From positions 1,488,001 to 1,552,000 of the forward strand of contig NZ_FYEW01000001.1 in NCBI RefSeq assembly GCF_900187375.1: a stretch of DNA of 64,000 nucleotides, in the 5' to 3' direction. Below, in pieces: positions 1 to 8,270 of this stretch. Source of the DNA: Hymenobacter gelipurpurascens. Its GTDB lineage: Bacteria > Bacteroidota > Bacteroidia > Cytophagales > Hymenobacteraceae. Position 1 is the first letter of the stretch; each line of letters opens with the position of its first letter. The position numbers were made by a program, and so were the translations under genes. The notes under the pieces are model-generated. The model did not search any database and was not told where the DNA came from. It saw only the letters and a list, made by a program, of their open reading frames with translations.

Positions 1-130
1 AGGCCCGGCGTTTAATGGGGCGTTCCGTGAAGCGCGACGCAAACGCCTCTTCCTCTTCGTCCGTCAGGGGAAAATAGTCGTACTGGAAGTAGGCACTGAG
101 AGCGGCTAGGGAGGCAGTGTGAGGCTTCAT
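1..130 (-). CDS. Crp/Fnr-type transcriptional regulator, N-terminal fragment
   Basis: A 43-codon reading frame starts with ATG at 130 and runs off the left edge of the window. Its N-terminus contains FPLTDEEEEAFASRFTERPI, which resembles the first helix of Crp/Fnr-family regulators, where a 'pLtdeE...l...' segment precedes the cyclic-nucleotide-binding barrel. Only this helix is visible, so the effector barrel and the winged helix cannot be checked. The call is by pattern from a short stretch. It is the only coding segment left of the accessory region and may mark its left flank. Confidence 0.6.
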   Translation of the reverse strand, partial: MKPHTASLAALSAYFQYDYFPLTDEEEEAFASRFTERPIKRRA

Positions 131-950
131 GAGGGAATCTTATAGGTACGCGTGGCGGTGCAGAGAGTGCGGCGGCAATATAGAAGTGAATAAAGTCGAC
201 TACCAGAAGCAAGGAGTTTGGATACCTTCTTTTCCATCGGGACGCCACTCCCATCAGGATGCCAGCTATGCTCTATACCCGCTGCATCGAACAATCTTCA
301 CTAAAACTCAGGAACCATACCTGTCACGATGTGTTCCTTCGTGCCTTCCTCCCTCCTGCGCAAGGGTATGATGTTGGTGTGCTACCCTCCCGTATAGCTA
401 ACTCCGTTTAGCATAACCTCTCCTTACTTCCTGCAGGCACTACCTCCAGTTATCGAGGGGCACTGATCATGTTGCTTATAGGAGTCGACTGGATGCCCCC
501 CTGCGCAGTGAGTGAACCGGCCTGTGAGAAAAACTCTGGGGAGAATAGGTGAGACCTAAGTGCGCGCGAGTACATGGGTATACCACAAGATCCCCCACGC
601 TTCGAGGCAACCTACCTACCCCCTATCTTGTGCAACAGCACTTCTGCTTCGGTCTTTGCCCTACTGCACGATCAGACGTTGCCTTATTCCTCCTGTATGA
701 GGCAGCGTTACACCTATGTCACGGCCGCTTAAAAGTAGCACAAGCAAAAGGACTAAGCAGTTGAATATGTAACGTATAAAAGTTTATCTTTACTTATTCC
801 CTGTTATAGATCTTGTACCTGCGAGTGTTTACTCCTGCAAGGCGGTTATTATCCGCTGTGCCTGAGAGCCTTATCTTGGCTTCGGCTGTGTTGTGTCGTG
901 TTGTTGCCTGGTAGACAGTCCAGGGTATTCCTCTATTTTCCTTTCTCTTC
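131..950. other. 820-base gene-poor region
   Basis: No convincing gene is seen. Short open frames in this stretch lack recognisable protein signatures and have codon use unlike the neighbours. The region holds one copy of a short direct repeat (584-620) and the upstream sequence of the large surface-protein gene at 951. Base composition is less GC-rich than the core genome further right. Confidence 0.5.
584..620. repeat. Direct repeat copy A flanking the surface-protein gene
   Basis: These 37 bases match 4111-4147 at 35 positions in the same orientation; the only two differences are adjacent (AC versus GT). Weaker similarity extends leftward through GCGCGAG-like sequence. The two copies bracket the surface-protein gene and its terminator. 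They could be remnants of a duplication or the ends of an exchangeable cassette. Confidence 0.7.
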
Positions 951-3900
951 ATGGTACACCGTTATACTCGCGCTTTGCTGCTGGCAGGGGGGATGCTCCT
1001 GTGCGCACTGGATGGTTTCGCACAGTTACTGCAGATAATTCCTCCTAATATCACAAGCCTCGACCCGGTTCGAAACGCAGTAAGGGCTCCACGCACGACC
1101 AATGTGGCCGTTTCCTTTGACCAAGCGTTGAATACGACCGCAGAAACGCAGCAGGCGCTAAAGATATTTAGTGCGCAAGCGGGTGGAAGGAAAGCAGGGA
1201 CAGCTACCGTCAGTGGGGCCACGCTCACCTTCAATCCTGCTATTGACTTCAAGCCTGGCGAAACGGTGTTTGCCACCATCACCCAAGGCGTACAAAATAG
1301 TAGTGGCGCTTCCTTAGCCAAGCCGCACGTATACCAGTTCACCTCCGCCGCCAGAGCCAGCTCAGGTACATTCAATGGACTTTCCGTTGTACCCATGGGT
1401 CAAGGCCCTCGTGGTGTTGTGGCAGGTGATGTTGATGGAGATGGTGATGTAGACTTACTGGCAGCCAATATCAATTCAAACACCGTTACTGTAAGATTGA
1501 ATGATGGTGCCGGTAGTTTTAGTAACAGTACCGAAGTGCTTGTGGGGAGTAACCCTTGGGATGTGGCTCTTGGAGATGTGGATGCCGACGGTGACTTAGA
1601 TATAATCACCGGTAAGAGCGAGGGCACCACTGTGAGCGTAAGTATAAATAATGGCACCGGTGTTTTTAGCAGTTATTCCGAAGTATCTGCAGGTAACCAA
1701 CCCGTGAAAGTAGGGGTAGCAGATATTGATGGAGATGGTGACCTGGACCTGCTGGCTGGTAGTGTCAGCAGTTTTGCTGTGAGGCTGAATAGTGGTACGG
1801 GTAGCTTTAGCGCTGGGTCTGATGTACAGTTAGGAATCGGTCCTTGGAATAATATGGCACTAGGCGACGTAGATGCGGACGGTGACATCGATATACTTGT
1901 AAGCTCACCGTTTAATCTTGCCATAGAGGTCCTGCTGAATAACGGGGCCGGAAATTTCAGCGTAGGAACTTCAGTACCTGTTGACAACAATGTGACTGGC
2001 CTGCATGTAGCAGATATCGATGGAGATGGAGACCTGGATATACTCATTTCCATTAATGCCGACAGCGGTTACGTTAGCGTTCGGCTAAATAATGGCGAAG
2101 GGGCCTTTACCAATGGTTCTGACGTAGCAGTTGGGAATAATCCCTCTGCTCTAACGATGGGGGATGTGGAAGGAGACGGCGATTTGGACCTGCTGGTAGC
2201 CAACTTCTCAAGCGGAACGGTTAGCCTTAGAACAAACGATGGCATTGGGAACTTTGGCGGCAACACAGAGGTACAGGCAGGAGGACCTAACCTAATAAGT
2301 ATAACAGTTGCAGATATTGATGCAGATGGTGACCTAGACTTGATTTTGGGAGACGTAAGCAGTTATGTTGGTGCTATCTTGGTCTTTAATCAGGATCCCC
2401 CTACCCTTACGGGCCTGACGCCTACCAGCGGCCCCGTCGGTTCGAGTGTTGTTATTGCGGGTACTGGTTTTTCCGGCACCAGCAGTGTCACCTTCAACGG
2501 GACTGCGGCCTCCAACTTCATTGTTAACTCTACCACCCAGATAACCGTATCTGTGCCGGGTGGAGCCACTACCGGTCCTGTCCTGGTTTCACGTGGTAGT
2601 CTGGTGAGCAATGGGGTTCCGTTTACCGTCACACATGCCCCAATAGCTGCGGCCCAAAGCGTCAGTATCAATGAGGATACCCCAAAGAACATAAACCTTT
2701 CAGGTTCTGATGCTGACGGAGATGCCTTAACCTACACCATTGCTTCTTCGCCCGCGCACGGCACGCTCAGCGGTACAGGCAGTGCCCGCACCTATACACC
2801 TGACGCCAACTATAACGGACCGGACTCCTTCACTTTCACGGCCAACGACGGCGCGCTCACCTCGGCTAGTGCCACGGTATCAATCACGGTGACGGCGGTC
2901 AACGACGCGCCGGTGTTAGCGAACGTGCCGGCGACGGCAAGCATTCCCAAGCAGGTGCTCTACACGTTTACGGCTACTGCCAGTGATCCCGATGGCGGGG
3001 CACGTACCTTCTCGCTGGTAAATGCCCCGGCCGGAGCCACCATCAACAGCACCTCGGGCGTATTTGCCTGGACGCCCACGGCACCACAAGCCGGCTCTAC
3101 CTACACTTTTTCGATACGGGTATCGGATGGGGCACTCTCCGATTCCAAGCCGATATCGCTGACGGTACTCAACAACAGTTCTCCCGCCGCCTTTACGGGG
3201 TTCTCGCCGACAGCCGGGCCCGTGGGCACGCAGGTCAATATCGCTGGCAGCGGCCTGGGGGCTGTCACCGCCGTACGCTTCAACGGCACGAACGCCACCT
3301 TCAGCCTTGCCAACAGCAACAAGATTGTAGCCACCGTCCCCGCAGGTGCCACTAGCGGTCTGATCAGCCTGAGCACTGCCTCGTCCACCCTGACGAGCAG
3401 TACGGCGTTCACGGTAACGCCTGCCGCACCTACCATAAGCAGCTTTACCCCGGGTTCGGGGCCGGTGGGCGCGCAAGTCACCCTTACGGGTACCAACTTA
3501 ACGGGCACCACTGCCGTGCGCTTCAACGGGGTCTCCGCAACCACCTTTACGGTGCAGAGCGCTACCTCGCTCCGCATGACCGTGCCGGCCGGGGCTACGA
3601 AAGGTAAAATTACCCTGACTACGCCGGGAGGTACGGCACAAAGCAAAGACCAGTTCACCGTCACCAACACAGCAGCCCGCCTGGTTGCCACCACCCCGGG
3701 GCTAGAGCAGGCGTTGCAGGCGAGCCCAAATCCCTCTCCCGACAAGGTCTATTTGCGCTTTGCCCTGACCGAGAAGCAAGCCTATGACCTGCGCGTCTAC
3801 GACCTGCGGGGCGCGTTGGTGAAAGTCCTGCGCTCAGAATCCGCGCCCGCTGGTCAACTCCAGGAAGTGGAGTGGGATGCCAGCGCGTGTGCCGAGGGGC

Positions 3901-3965
3901 TGTACCTGATCCGCCTGAACTCCGCTGGCAGATCACAGGTGCTGAAAGTCATGCTAAGCCGCTGA
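951..3965 (+). CDS. Secreted FG-GAP/VCBS and IPT/TIG multidomain surface protein with T9SS sorting domain
   Basis: The 1004-residue product begins with a signal peptide (about 1-25, ending DGFAQ). An SbsA-type Ig-like domain follows (about 30-140). FG-GAP/VCBS repeats with calcium-loop motifs such as DVDGDGDVDLL fill about 150-480. Next come an IPT/TIG domain (about 481-560), a cadherin-like domain (565-650), a putative Ig domain (655-740), two more IPT/TIG domains (743-825 and 826-903) and a type IX secretion C-terminal sorting domain (about 920-1004, ending in a Leu-Lys-Val-Met-Leu strand). The family role is adhesion or glycan binding at the cell surface after T9SS export, but the ligand is unknown. 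The FG-GAP part is visibly less GC-rich than the IPT part. A direct repeat brackets the gene. Confidence 0.9.
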   Translation: MVHRYTRALLLAGGMLLCALDGFAQLLQIIPPNITSLDPVRNAVRAPRTTNVAVSFDQALNTTAETQQALKIFSAQAGGRKAGTATVSGATLTFNPAIDFKPGETVFATITQGVQNSSGASLAKPHVYQFTSAARASSGTFNGLSVVPMGQGPRGVVAGDVDGDGDVDLLAANINSNTVTVRLNDGAGSFSNSTEVLVGSNPWDVALGDVDADGDLDIITGKSEGTTVSVSINNGTGVFSSYSEVSAGNQPVKVGVADIDGDGDLDLLAGSVSSFAVRLNSGTGSFSAGSDVQLGIGPWNNMALGDVDADGDIDILVSSPFNLAIEVLLNNGAGNFSVGTSVPVDNNVTGLHVADIDGDGDLDILISINADSGYVSVRLNNGEGAFTNGSDVAVGNNPSALTMGDVEGDGDLDLLVANFSSGTVSLRTNDGIGNFGGNTEVQAGGPNLISITVADIDADGDLDLILGDVSSYVGAILVFNQDPPTLTGLTPTSGPVGSSVVIAGTGFSGTSSVTFNGTAASNFIVNSTTQITVSVPGGATTGPVLVSRGSLVSNGVPFTVTHAPIAAAQSVSINEDTPKNINLSGSDADGDALTYTIASSPAHGTLSGTGSARTYTPDANYNGPDSFTFTANDGALTSASATVSITVTAVNDAPVLANVPATASIPKQVLYTFTATASDPDGGARTFSLVNAPAGATINSTSGVFAWTPTAPQAGSTYTFSIRVSDGALSDSKPISLTVLNNSSPAAFTGFSPTAGPVGTQVNIAGSGLGAVTAVRFNGTNATFSLANSNKIVATVPAGATSGLISLSTASSTLTSSTAFTVTPAAPTISSFTPGSGPVGAQVTLTGTNLTGTTAVRFNGVSATTFTVQSATSLRMTVPAGATKGKITLTTPGGTAQSKDQFTVTNTAARLVATTPGLEQALQASPNPSPDKVYLRFALTEKQAYDLRVYDLRGALVKVLRSESAPAGQLQEVEWDASACAEGLYLIRLNSAGRSQVLKVMLSR

Positions 3966-4021
3966 TGGGCTAAGCCTGCGATAGGTCTCCCACCTGTCTG
4001 TTGTTAGCAGCCCGTAGACAC

Positions 4022-4053
4022 CGCCCCGACCACTCCTGGGGCCGGGGCGTTTT
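4022..4053 (+). terminator. Rho-independent terminator of the surface-protein gene
   Basis: CGCCCCG (4022-4028) pairs with CGGGGCG (4043-4049) and is followed by TTTT. It lies about 55 bases after the stop codon of the upstream gene. Confidence 0.75.
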
Positions 4054-4110
4054 GCTTATTCGGAGTAGATGGAAATCGTTAGCTCATGCACGCGAGAGTA
4101 CTGGGTAAAT

Positions 4111-4147
4111 CACAAGATCCCCCGTGCTTCGAGGCAACCTACCTACC
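4111..4147. repeat. Direct repeat copy B flanking the surface-protein gene
   Basis: This is the partner of 584-620, with 35 of 37 bases identical and in the same orientation, 3527 bases away. It lies just past the terminator of the surface-protein gene. Confidence 0.7.
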
Positions 4148-4395
4148 TCCCATGTCATGCAGCCTGGCGTGATGCTCGGCGAGTTACATTGTTCACGTTT
4201 AACTGCTGCAGAGTTATGAATCACCCCCTTCACCCGGCCAGCCGCCGGCAGTGCCACATGGTGAGAAGCAAATACGGTAAGTAAGCAGGCGCAATAAATG
4301 GCACCAAAGGATGAGGCTGCAAACGTAGTATCACAAAGCTGCAGTTGCTAACCTAGTAACTACTCTTAGCCGGCAGGCATGTAAAGGGCACAAGT

Positions 4396-4433
4396 CAACC
4401 TGCCCCAAGGCTTGATAGTCAAGGGGCAGGTTG
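4396..4433 (-). terminator. 11-bp inverted repeat after the minus-strand gene
   Basis: CAACCTGCCCC (4396-4406) pairs perfectly with GGGGCAGGTTG (4423-4433). It lies just beyond the stop codon of the minus-strand gene ending at 4448. There is no clear T-run on either strand, so termination is likely but not certain. Confidence 0.5.
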
Positions 4434-4447
4434 CTTACAACTCTACA

Positions 4448-4915
4448 TTAAAATGAAAAGTAATCCTCGATCTGCTCTGCTGGATCAACATCTAATGCTG
4501 TTGGAGGTTTGAACGGTTGGATGGGGCTTACTACCTCAGCCAGACTGAGGGGTGTGCCGGCGGCAACCAAGCAGTGAATCTGTTTGCTGGCTACATCGAC
4601 TGCTTTTCGCACAGCTCTCCACTGGGCATCGGAATCAATTACCACGTATTCCCGGCCTAGTTCTGCATTGCCCGAAAACTGCTCAAACTTCAGCTGCTGA
4701 ATAATTGCCCACAACAACTCTGCAGGCTCGCGCAGTAGGGGAACCTCATAAATGCGCTCTTCGATACACGGAAGAGAGTTCCAGTGCTTCGGGATAGAGC
4801 GGATTCCCACGAAGCCGCCATGGTTGCCAATATAGGTGCACGTCACGCGGTATGCTCCTTCGCTCAAAGCTTTGTTGATTTCACTGATGATGCAGGGGGT
4901 GGTGTCTAGGTACAT
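4448..4915 (-). CDS. Hypothetical protein in accessory region
   Basis: The 155-residue product starts with ATG at 4915 and ends with TAA. I do not recognise a family. It has no signal peptide or membrane segment and looks like a soluble alpha/beta protein with an acidic C-terminus (DPAEQIEDYFSF). A hairpin follows the stop codon, and a strong terminator on the opposite strand lies just upstream. It is the only apparent cargo gene next to the recombinase genes. Its reality is supported by plausible amino-acid composition and the downstream hairpin, not by homology. Confidence 0.5.
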   Translation of the reverse strand: MYLDTTPCIISEINKALSEGAYRVTCTYIGNHGGFVGIRSIPKHWNSLPCIEERIYEVPLLREPAELLWAIIQQLKFEQFSGNAELGREYVVIDSDAQWRAVRKAVDVASKQIHCLVAAGTPLSLAEVVSPIQPFKPPTALDVDPAEQIEDYFSF

Positions 4916-4981
4916 ACGAAAGGAAAGGTGAAACGCGAACGGCTGAGTGCCGATGGTGCTTCTACACTGGCCTCACGAAAG

Positions 4982-5007
4982 GTTGGCTCTGTTAGCCAAC
5001 TTTTTTT
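4982..5007 (+). terminator. Strong plus-strand terminator without an obvious gene
   Basis: GTTGGCT (4982-4988) pairs with AGCCAAC (4994-5000) over a 5-base loop and is followed by seven T. The only gene just upstream is on the other strand. It may end an antisense or small RNA, or act as an attenuator ahead of the recombinase gene at 5200. Confidence 0.7.
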
Positions 5008-5119
5008 CACTATACCTACCTTATTTTCTTGTTTTCAGTGCATTGTGGGCGACATCCACAGCTACCTAGTCACCTCATCAAGTTCCTGGTATTTCGGACA
5101 GACTGATTGGGAGCATCTT

Positions 5120-5151
5120 TTCATTTGTTGAACGTCCCTTGGACAAATGAA
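5120..5151. repeat. Inverted repeat upstream of the serine recombinase
   Basis: TTCATTTGT (5120-5128) and ACAAATGAA (5143-5151) form a perfect 9-bp inverted repeat with a 14-base spacer. It lies 49 bases ahead of the recombinase start. Its size and place fit an autoregulatory operator or a crossover/resolution site for the encoded enzyme. That role is inferred from position only. Confidence 0.5.
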
Positions 5152-5199
5152 GCAAGCCCCGTACTTTGGGTCATCGTCCCTCTTCGTCGGCCCCGACTC

Positions 5200-5874
5200 A
5201 TGAAAAATTATGTTGCCTACTATCGCGTAAGTACCCAGCGCCAAGGCGCTAGTGGGCTCGGGCTCGAAGCCCAGCGCGCCGCCTGCCACGCCTTCGTCCG
5301 CGGTACTGACCTGATCATTAGCGAGTACGTTGAGGTCGAGAGTGGCAAGAAGACGAATCGCCAGCAGCTCGACGCTGCTATCGCCGCCGCTCGCGCCCAG
5401 GGCGCCACCCTGCTCATTGCTAAGCTCGACCGACTAGCGCGCAACGTTGCCTTCACTAGCCACTTGATGGAAACTGGAGTTGATTTTCTGTGTGTCGACA
5501 ACCCGGCGGCAACACGCCTGACCATCCATATCTTCGCGGCCATCGCCGAGCACGAAGCCCGGACAATATCGGAACGGACTAAGGCAGCCCTCGCCGCCAA
5601 GCGCGCCAGGGGCGAGCGGTTGGGTAACCCTGCCAATCTCACCGAAGCCGGGCGGGAGCGGTCGCGCGAAGTGCGCCACCAGATTGCTCGCAACCACCAG
5701 GCAAACGTGCAGGCAGCGGCGATGATCTCCTACATGCAGGCACCGGGGAAGACCCTCCAGCAGATGGCAGACAAACTCAATCGATTGGGCTACCGCACCC
5801 GGCGGGGCTGTCTGTTTACTACCTGCGCAGTATACCGCCTGAGTCAGCTACAGACCGCCCCTGCGGCAGCATAA
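5200..5874 (+). CDS. Small serine recombinase (resolvase/invertase family)
   Basis: The 224-residue product carries the resolvase N-terminal signature YYRVSTQ at residues 7-13, with Ser11 as the expected nucleophile. It also has the conserved LIAKLDRLARN segment and the long E-helix region with AEHEARTISERTKAAL. A short C-terminal helix-turn-helix region follows (about 180-215). The ATG at 5200 is chosen because it places this motif at the N-terminus as in the family; a longer frame from 5107 would add a non-conserved extension. The enzymes cut and rejoin DNA at paired sites. The neighbours (HNH nuclease, tyrosine integrase) indicate a mobile element. Confidence 0.9.
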   Translation: MKNYVAYYRVSTQRQGASGLGLEAQRAACHAFVRGTDLIISEYVEVESGKKTNRQQLDAAIAAARAQGATLLIAKLDRLARNVAFTSHLMETGVDFLCVDNPAATRLTIHIFAAIAEHEARTISERTKAALAAKRARGERLGNPANLTEAGRERSREVRHQIARNHQANVQAAAMISYMQAPGKTLQQMADKLNRLGYRTRRGCLFTTCAVYRLSQLQTAPAAA

Positions 5875-5975
5875 AGCCTAATAACCAAGCAGCATAAAAC
5901 TCGCATTTTTTGCACAGCGTGAGTGCTTTTATTTGAGAGCCAAAAATTCTCTGGGCTGCGCCAGATGTAATCGCG

Positions 5976-6578
5976 TTAGGCGGCGAGGTCGACCGCATTC
6001 AGTTGCGACGACCTGTATCTATGCCGCACCGCGGCAACATTCCACGCGGCGGCAGCTTCCTCCTCACTACCATAGTCTCCTAGGTGCGTGAGTTGATAAT
6101 ATACCATGATGCTTGCGCGCCACCTTTGTGTAGCTGGTACCCAGCTTACGCCCTTCCACCTGCTACAGCCCCACGTTTCTCGGTTACGCATCTGCTCCTG
6201 GCAGGAAACCCATTCCAGGTTACCCAAGCTATTATTCAGTGGATTTCGATCGAGGTGATCTACCTGATTCGTACCGTCAGGTCGGTCCAGGAAAGCGTGT
6301 GCCAGCAGCCGGTGGAGAGATTCACTCCTGCGCTTCAGTGGCACTACAGGAGACTCTCGGGGCAGCGCCAGGGAGCAGTAGAGATAGCCGTTTCCGGACT
6401 TACTTACACGGACAGGGCGCTGCTTTAGACGGTCTGTTATAATTCCTTTGCGGCTGATGATGTAGCGCCCGTCGTAGCCAGGAATTTCGGCAGTTTCTGA
6501 GTGAGCGAGGAGGTTGGCATGGTGCGACACGATGTGGTGGCTGCGTTTGGAAGTATGTAGCAGCCATGCCTTGCTCAC
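5976..6578 (-). CDS. HNH homing-type endonuclease with NUMOD4 and AP2 domains
   Basis: The 200-residue product starts with GTG at 6578; no ATG is available before the first domain. A NUMOD4-like segment around IPGYDGRYIISRKGIITD (about 32-50) is followed by an HNH core with HRLLAHAF and QVDHLDRNPLNNSLGNLEWV (about 88-125). A C-terminal AP2-type DNA-binding domain (about 140-195) contains WKGVSWVPATQRWRASI. This order is typical of phage and mobile-element endonucleases that cut one or both DNA strands. It lies between the serine recombinase and the integrase. Lower-scoring alternatives within the HNH class cannot be separated by eye. Confidence 0.88.
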   Translation of the reverse strand: MSKAWLLHTSKRSHHIVSHHANLLAHSETAEIPGYDGRYIISRKGIITDRLKQRPVRVSKSGNGYLYCSLALPRESPVVPLKRRSESLHRLLAHAFLDRPDGTNQVDHLDRNPLNNSLGNLEWVSCQEQMRNRETWGCSRWKGVSWVPATQRWRASIMVYYQLTHLGDYGSEEEAAAAWNVAAVRHRYRSSQLNAVDLAA

Positions 6579-6760
6579 TTACATATTTTTAGAGCCCTCT
6601 CCCACAAATATCCAGTAACTGCCTGCTAATCAGACCAAGGTTTTTTTCAGCGTTCGGTGCCGGAGAACGTATCGTTCCGCGACCTTTTCTACCCCAGATT
6701 CGACACTGCAAAAGGTGCTTATGTTCGGTTTGATATTGTTCTCGTTTTTCGCCGAATACC

Positions 6761-8140
6761 TTAAGCGACCACCTTCATTTTCTGCATCTGGTCGAAGGCT
6801 ACGGCATCCGCATCCGTATATGAGGTCAGCGTGGTTTCCAGGTCTGAATGCCCCACCCAGGCTCTGATTGAAGCAAGGCTGACGTCGGCTGCCAGGCACA
6901 GGTTGATAAATGTTCGCCGGGCCGCGTGAGCTGCGATCAGGTCGCACTTCCGGTGGCTCGTAGTGTTCGCTTTGGCGCCACTCCAGTTGGTGATCTCCAT
7001 GTGATACTGCAGCTCCGGAATCTTTGCGCAGACCTCCTTGATCGACCTGTTGAAGCTGGCAGAATGGTAAGCAGGGAAGCAGTAATCGTTCGTTTTGAGC
7101 AGCGACAGCGCCTTATCTGATAGCGGCACCTTGACAAGCTTCTTCTTCTTTTGCGTCGTGATATGAAGCTCCTGAACGGTTTTCAGTTTGCCTTGGTGCC
7201 GGCGCTTGACAGCGACCACATGACTCTTGGTCACGCGGATGGCGTCGCTATAGCGCAGCCCGGTGGCACACATAAAGCAGAACAGGTCACGTACTTTCCG
7301 GTGCCGGTCACGCTCTAGCTGGAGCTCCTGCAGGTGCTCCAGCTCCTCGGGGCTGAGGTAGACTAGGTTGTCGTTTTTTACCTTTGGCAGCAGCTTGTGC
7401 TGGCGGGCAGAGGCGCAAGTGAGAGGAAACTCTTCCTCGAAGTGGTAGAGCACCTTCCGCAACTTAATGATCACGCCGCGCACGGTGATGTTCAACCGTG
7501 CCTTCTCGACCAGGTGATCCTGCAGCTCCTTGAGAAATTTTTTATCCAGCTGGTCAATCCGTATTCCCGGGCGAAAATTGATCGCATTCCGGATGCCAGA
7601 CTCGATCAGCGCGTGGCTGCGTTTGCTCAGCGTGGACTTCGTATCCTCCTTGAAACGCTCGAAGTAGTCGCTCAACAGCATCCCCTTCCAAGTTCCTAGC
7701 TTGATCTCCAGCGCCTGGATTTCCTGGCGCTTGGCTGCTAGCTGCTCGACCAACTGCTGCTCCGCGGCGCGCAGCCGGTCGAGCTCCCGCAGCCGGCTGT
7801 GGTGGTTCAGGTACTGCAGGCGCGGCAGCCGCTCCGTCTCCATCTTCACCACCTCGGCATATGCCCGACCCATAGCTTCTTTTGAGGGCTCGATGCCGCG
7901 ATCCAATAGCGCTTTCACCGCTTGGTGCATGTAGCCCTCGACACGGCGGATATTGCCCTCCTCCACGGCCGCGTTCTCGACAGCGGGGGAAATGCGCCCA
8001 GTTTCCAGGTCGATTTGCCCCCGATGGAGCCTCACGTGCGTACTCAGCACATAGCTGCTGCCGCTATGCGTGTGCTTTACGTAAATTGCGCCTTGGATCC
8101 CCTCTTTGGGAATCCGGTGGTACAGTGTGATTGTGGACAT
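6761..8140 (-). CDS. Tyrosine site-specific recombinase / integrase
   Basis: The 459-residue product starts at ATG 8140; a TTG two codons earlier is less likely. An N-terminal arm-binding region is followed by a heptad-rich helix (about 115-150), a SAM-like core-binding domain (about 155-250) and a catalytic domain. The catalytic residues visible are Arg in ATGLRYSDA, the Lys-rich beta turn, His and Arg in HAARRTF, His in WVGHSDLE and the nucleophile Tyr in TSYTDAD. It resembles Bacteroidota phage and conjugative-element integrases. It faces away from ybaB at the right edge of the accessory region, which makes this the likely integration junction. Confidence 0.93.
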   Translation of the reverse strand: MSTITLYHRIPKEGIQGAIYVKHTHSGSSYVLSTHVRLHRGQIDLETGRISPAVENAAVEEGNIRRVEGYMHQAVKALLDRGIEPSKEAMGRAYAEVVKMETERLPRLQYLNHHSRLRELDRLRAAEQQLVEQLAAKRQEIQALEIKLGTWKGMLLSDYFERFKEDTKSTLSKRSHALIESGIRNAINFRPGIRIDQLDKKFLKELQDHLVEKARLNITVRGVIIKLRKVLYHFEEEFPLTCASARQHKLLPKVKNDNLVYLSPEELEHLQELQLERDRHRKVRDLFCFMCATGLRYSDAIRVTKSHVVAVKRRHQGKLKTVQELHITTQKKKKLVKVPLSDKALSLLKTNDYCFPAYHSASFNRSIKEVCAKIPELQYHMEITNWSGAKANTTSHRKCDLIAAHAARRTFINLCLAADVSLASIRAWVGHSDLETTLTSYTDADAVAFDQMQKMKVVA

Positions 8141-8270
8141 ATCCAAGAGCCTGGGGAGATGCGATTCCCGGGCTCACCAAAGGTAAAATCCTTTTTCAAA
8201 CTGTAGCAACACTGTAACAACTCAATTTTCAAAACCACTCCAGAACGCTGGAAACAACGAAAGCACTCCT

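Larger units (their letters stand above)
4054..4447. other. Intergenic region with repeat copy B and a hairpin
   Basis: No credible gene is seen. The stretch carries the second copy of the direct repeat (4111-4147) and an 11-bp inverted repeat (4396-4433). A 71-codon open frame at 4069 overlaps the repeat and has no recognisable features. Confidence 0.5.

Noticed and set aside
549..764. 71-codon open frame
   Set aside because: No protein signature, and it overlaps the direct repeat also found outside any gene at 4111-4147.
2916..3476. 186-codon minus-strand frame inside the surface-protein gene
   Set aside because: Shadow frame of the GC-rich IPT region; Arg/Gly-rich with no fold signature.
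4069..4284. 71-codon open frame after the surface protein
   Set aside because: It overlaps the other direct repeat copy and has no recognisable features.
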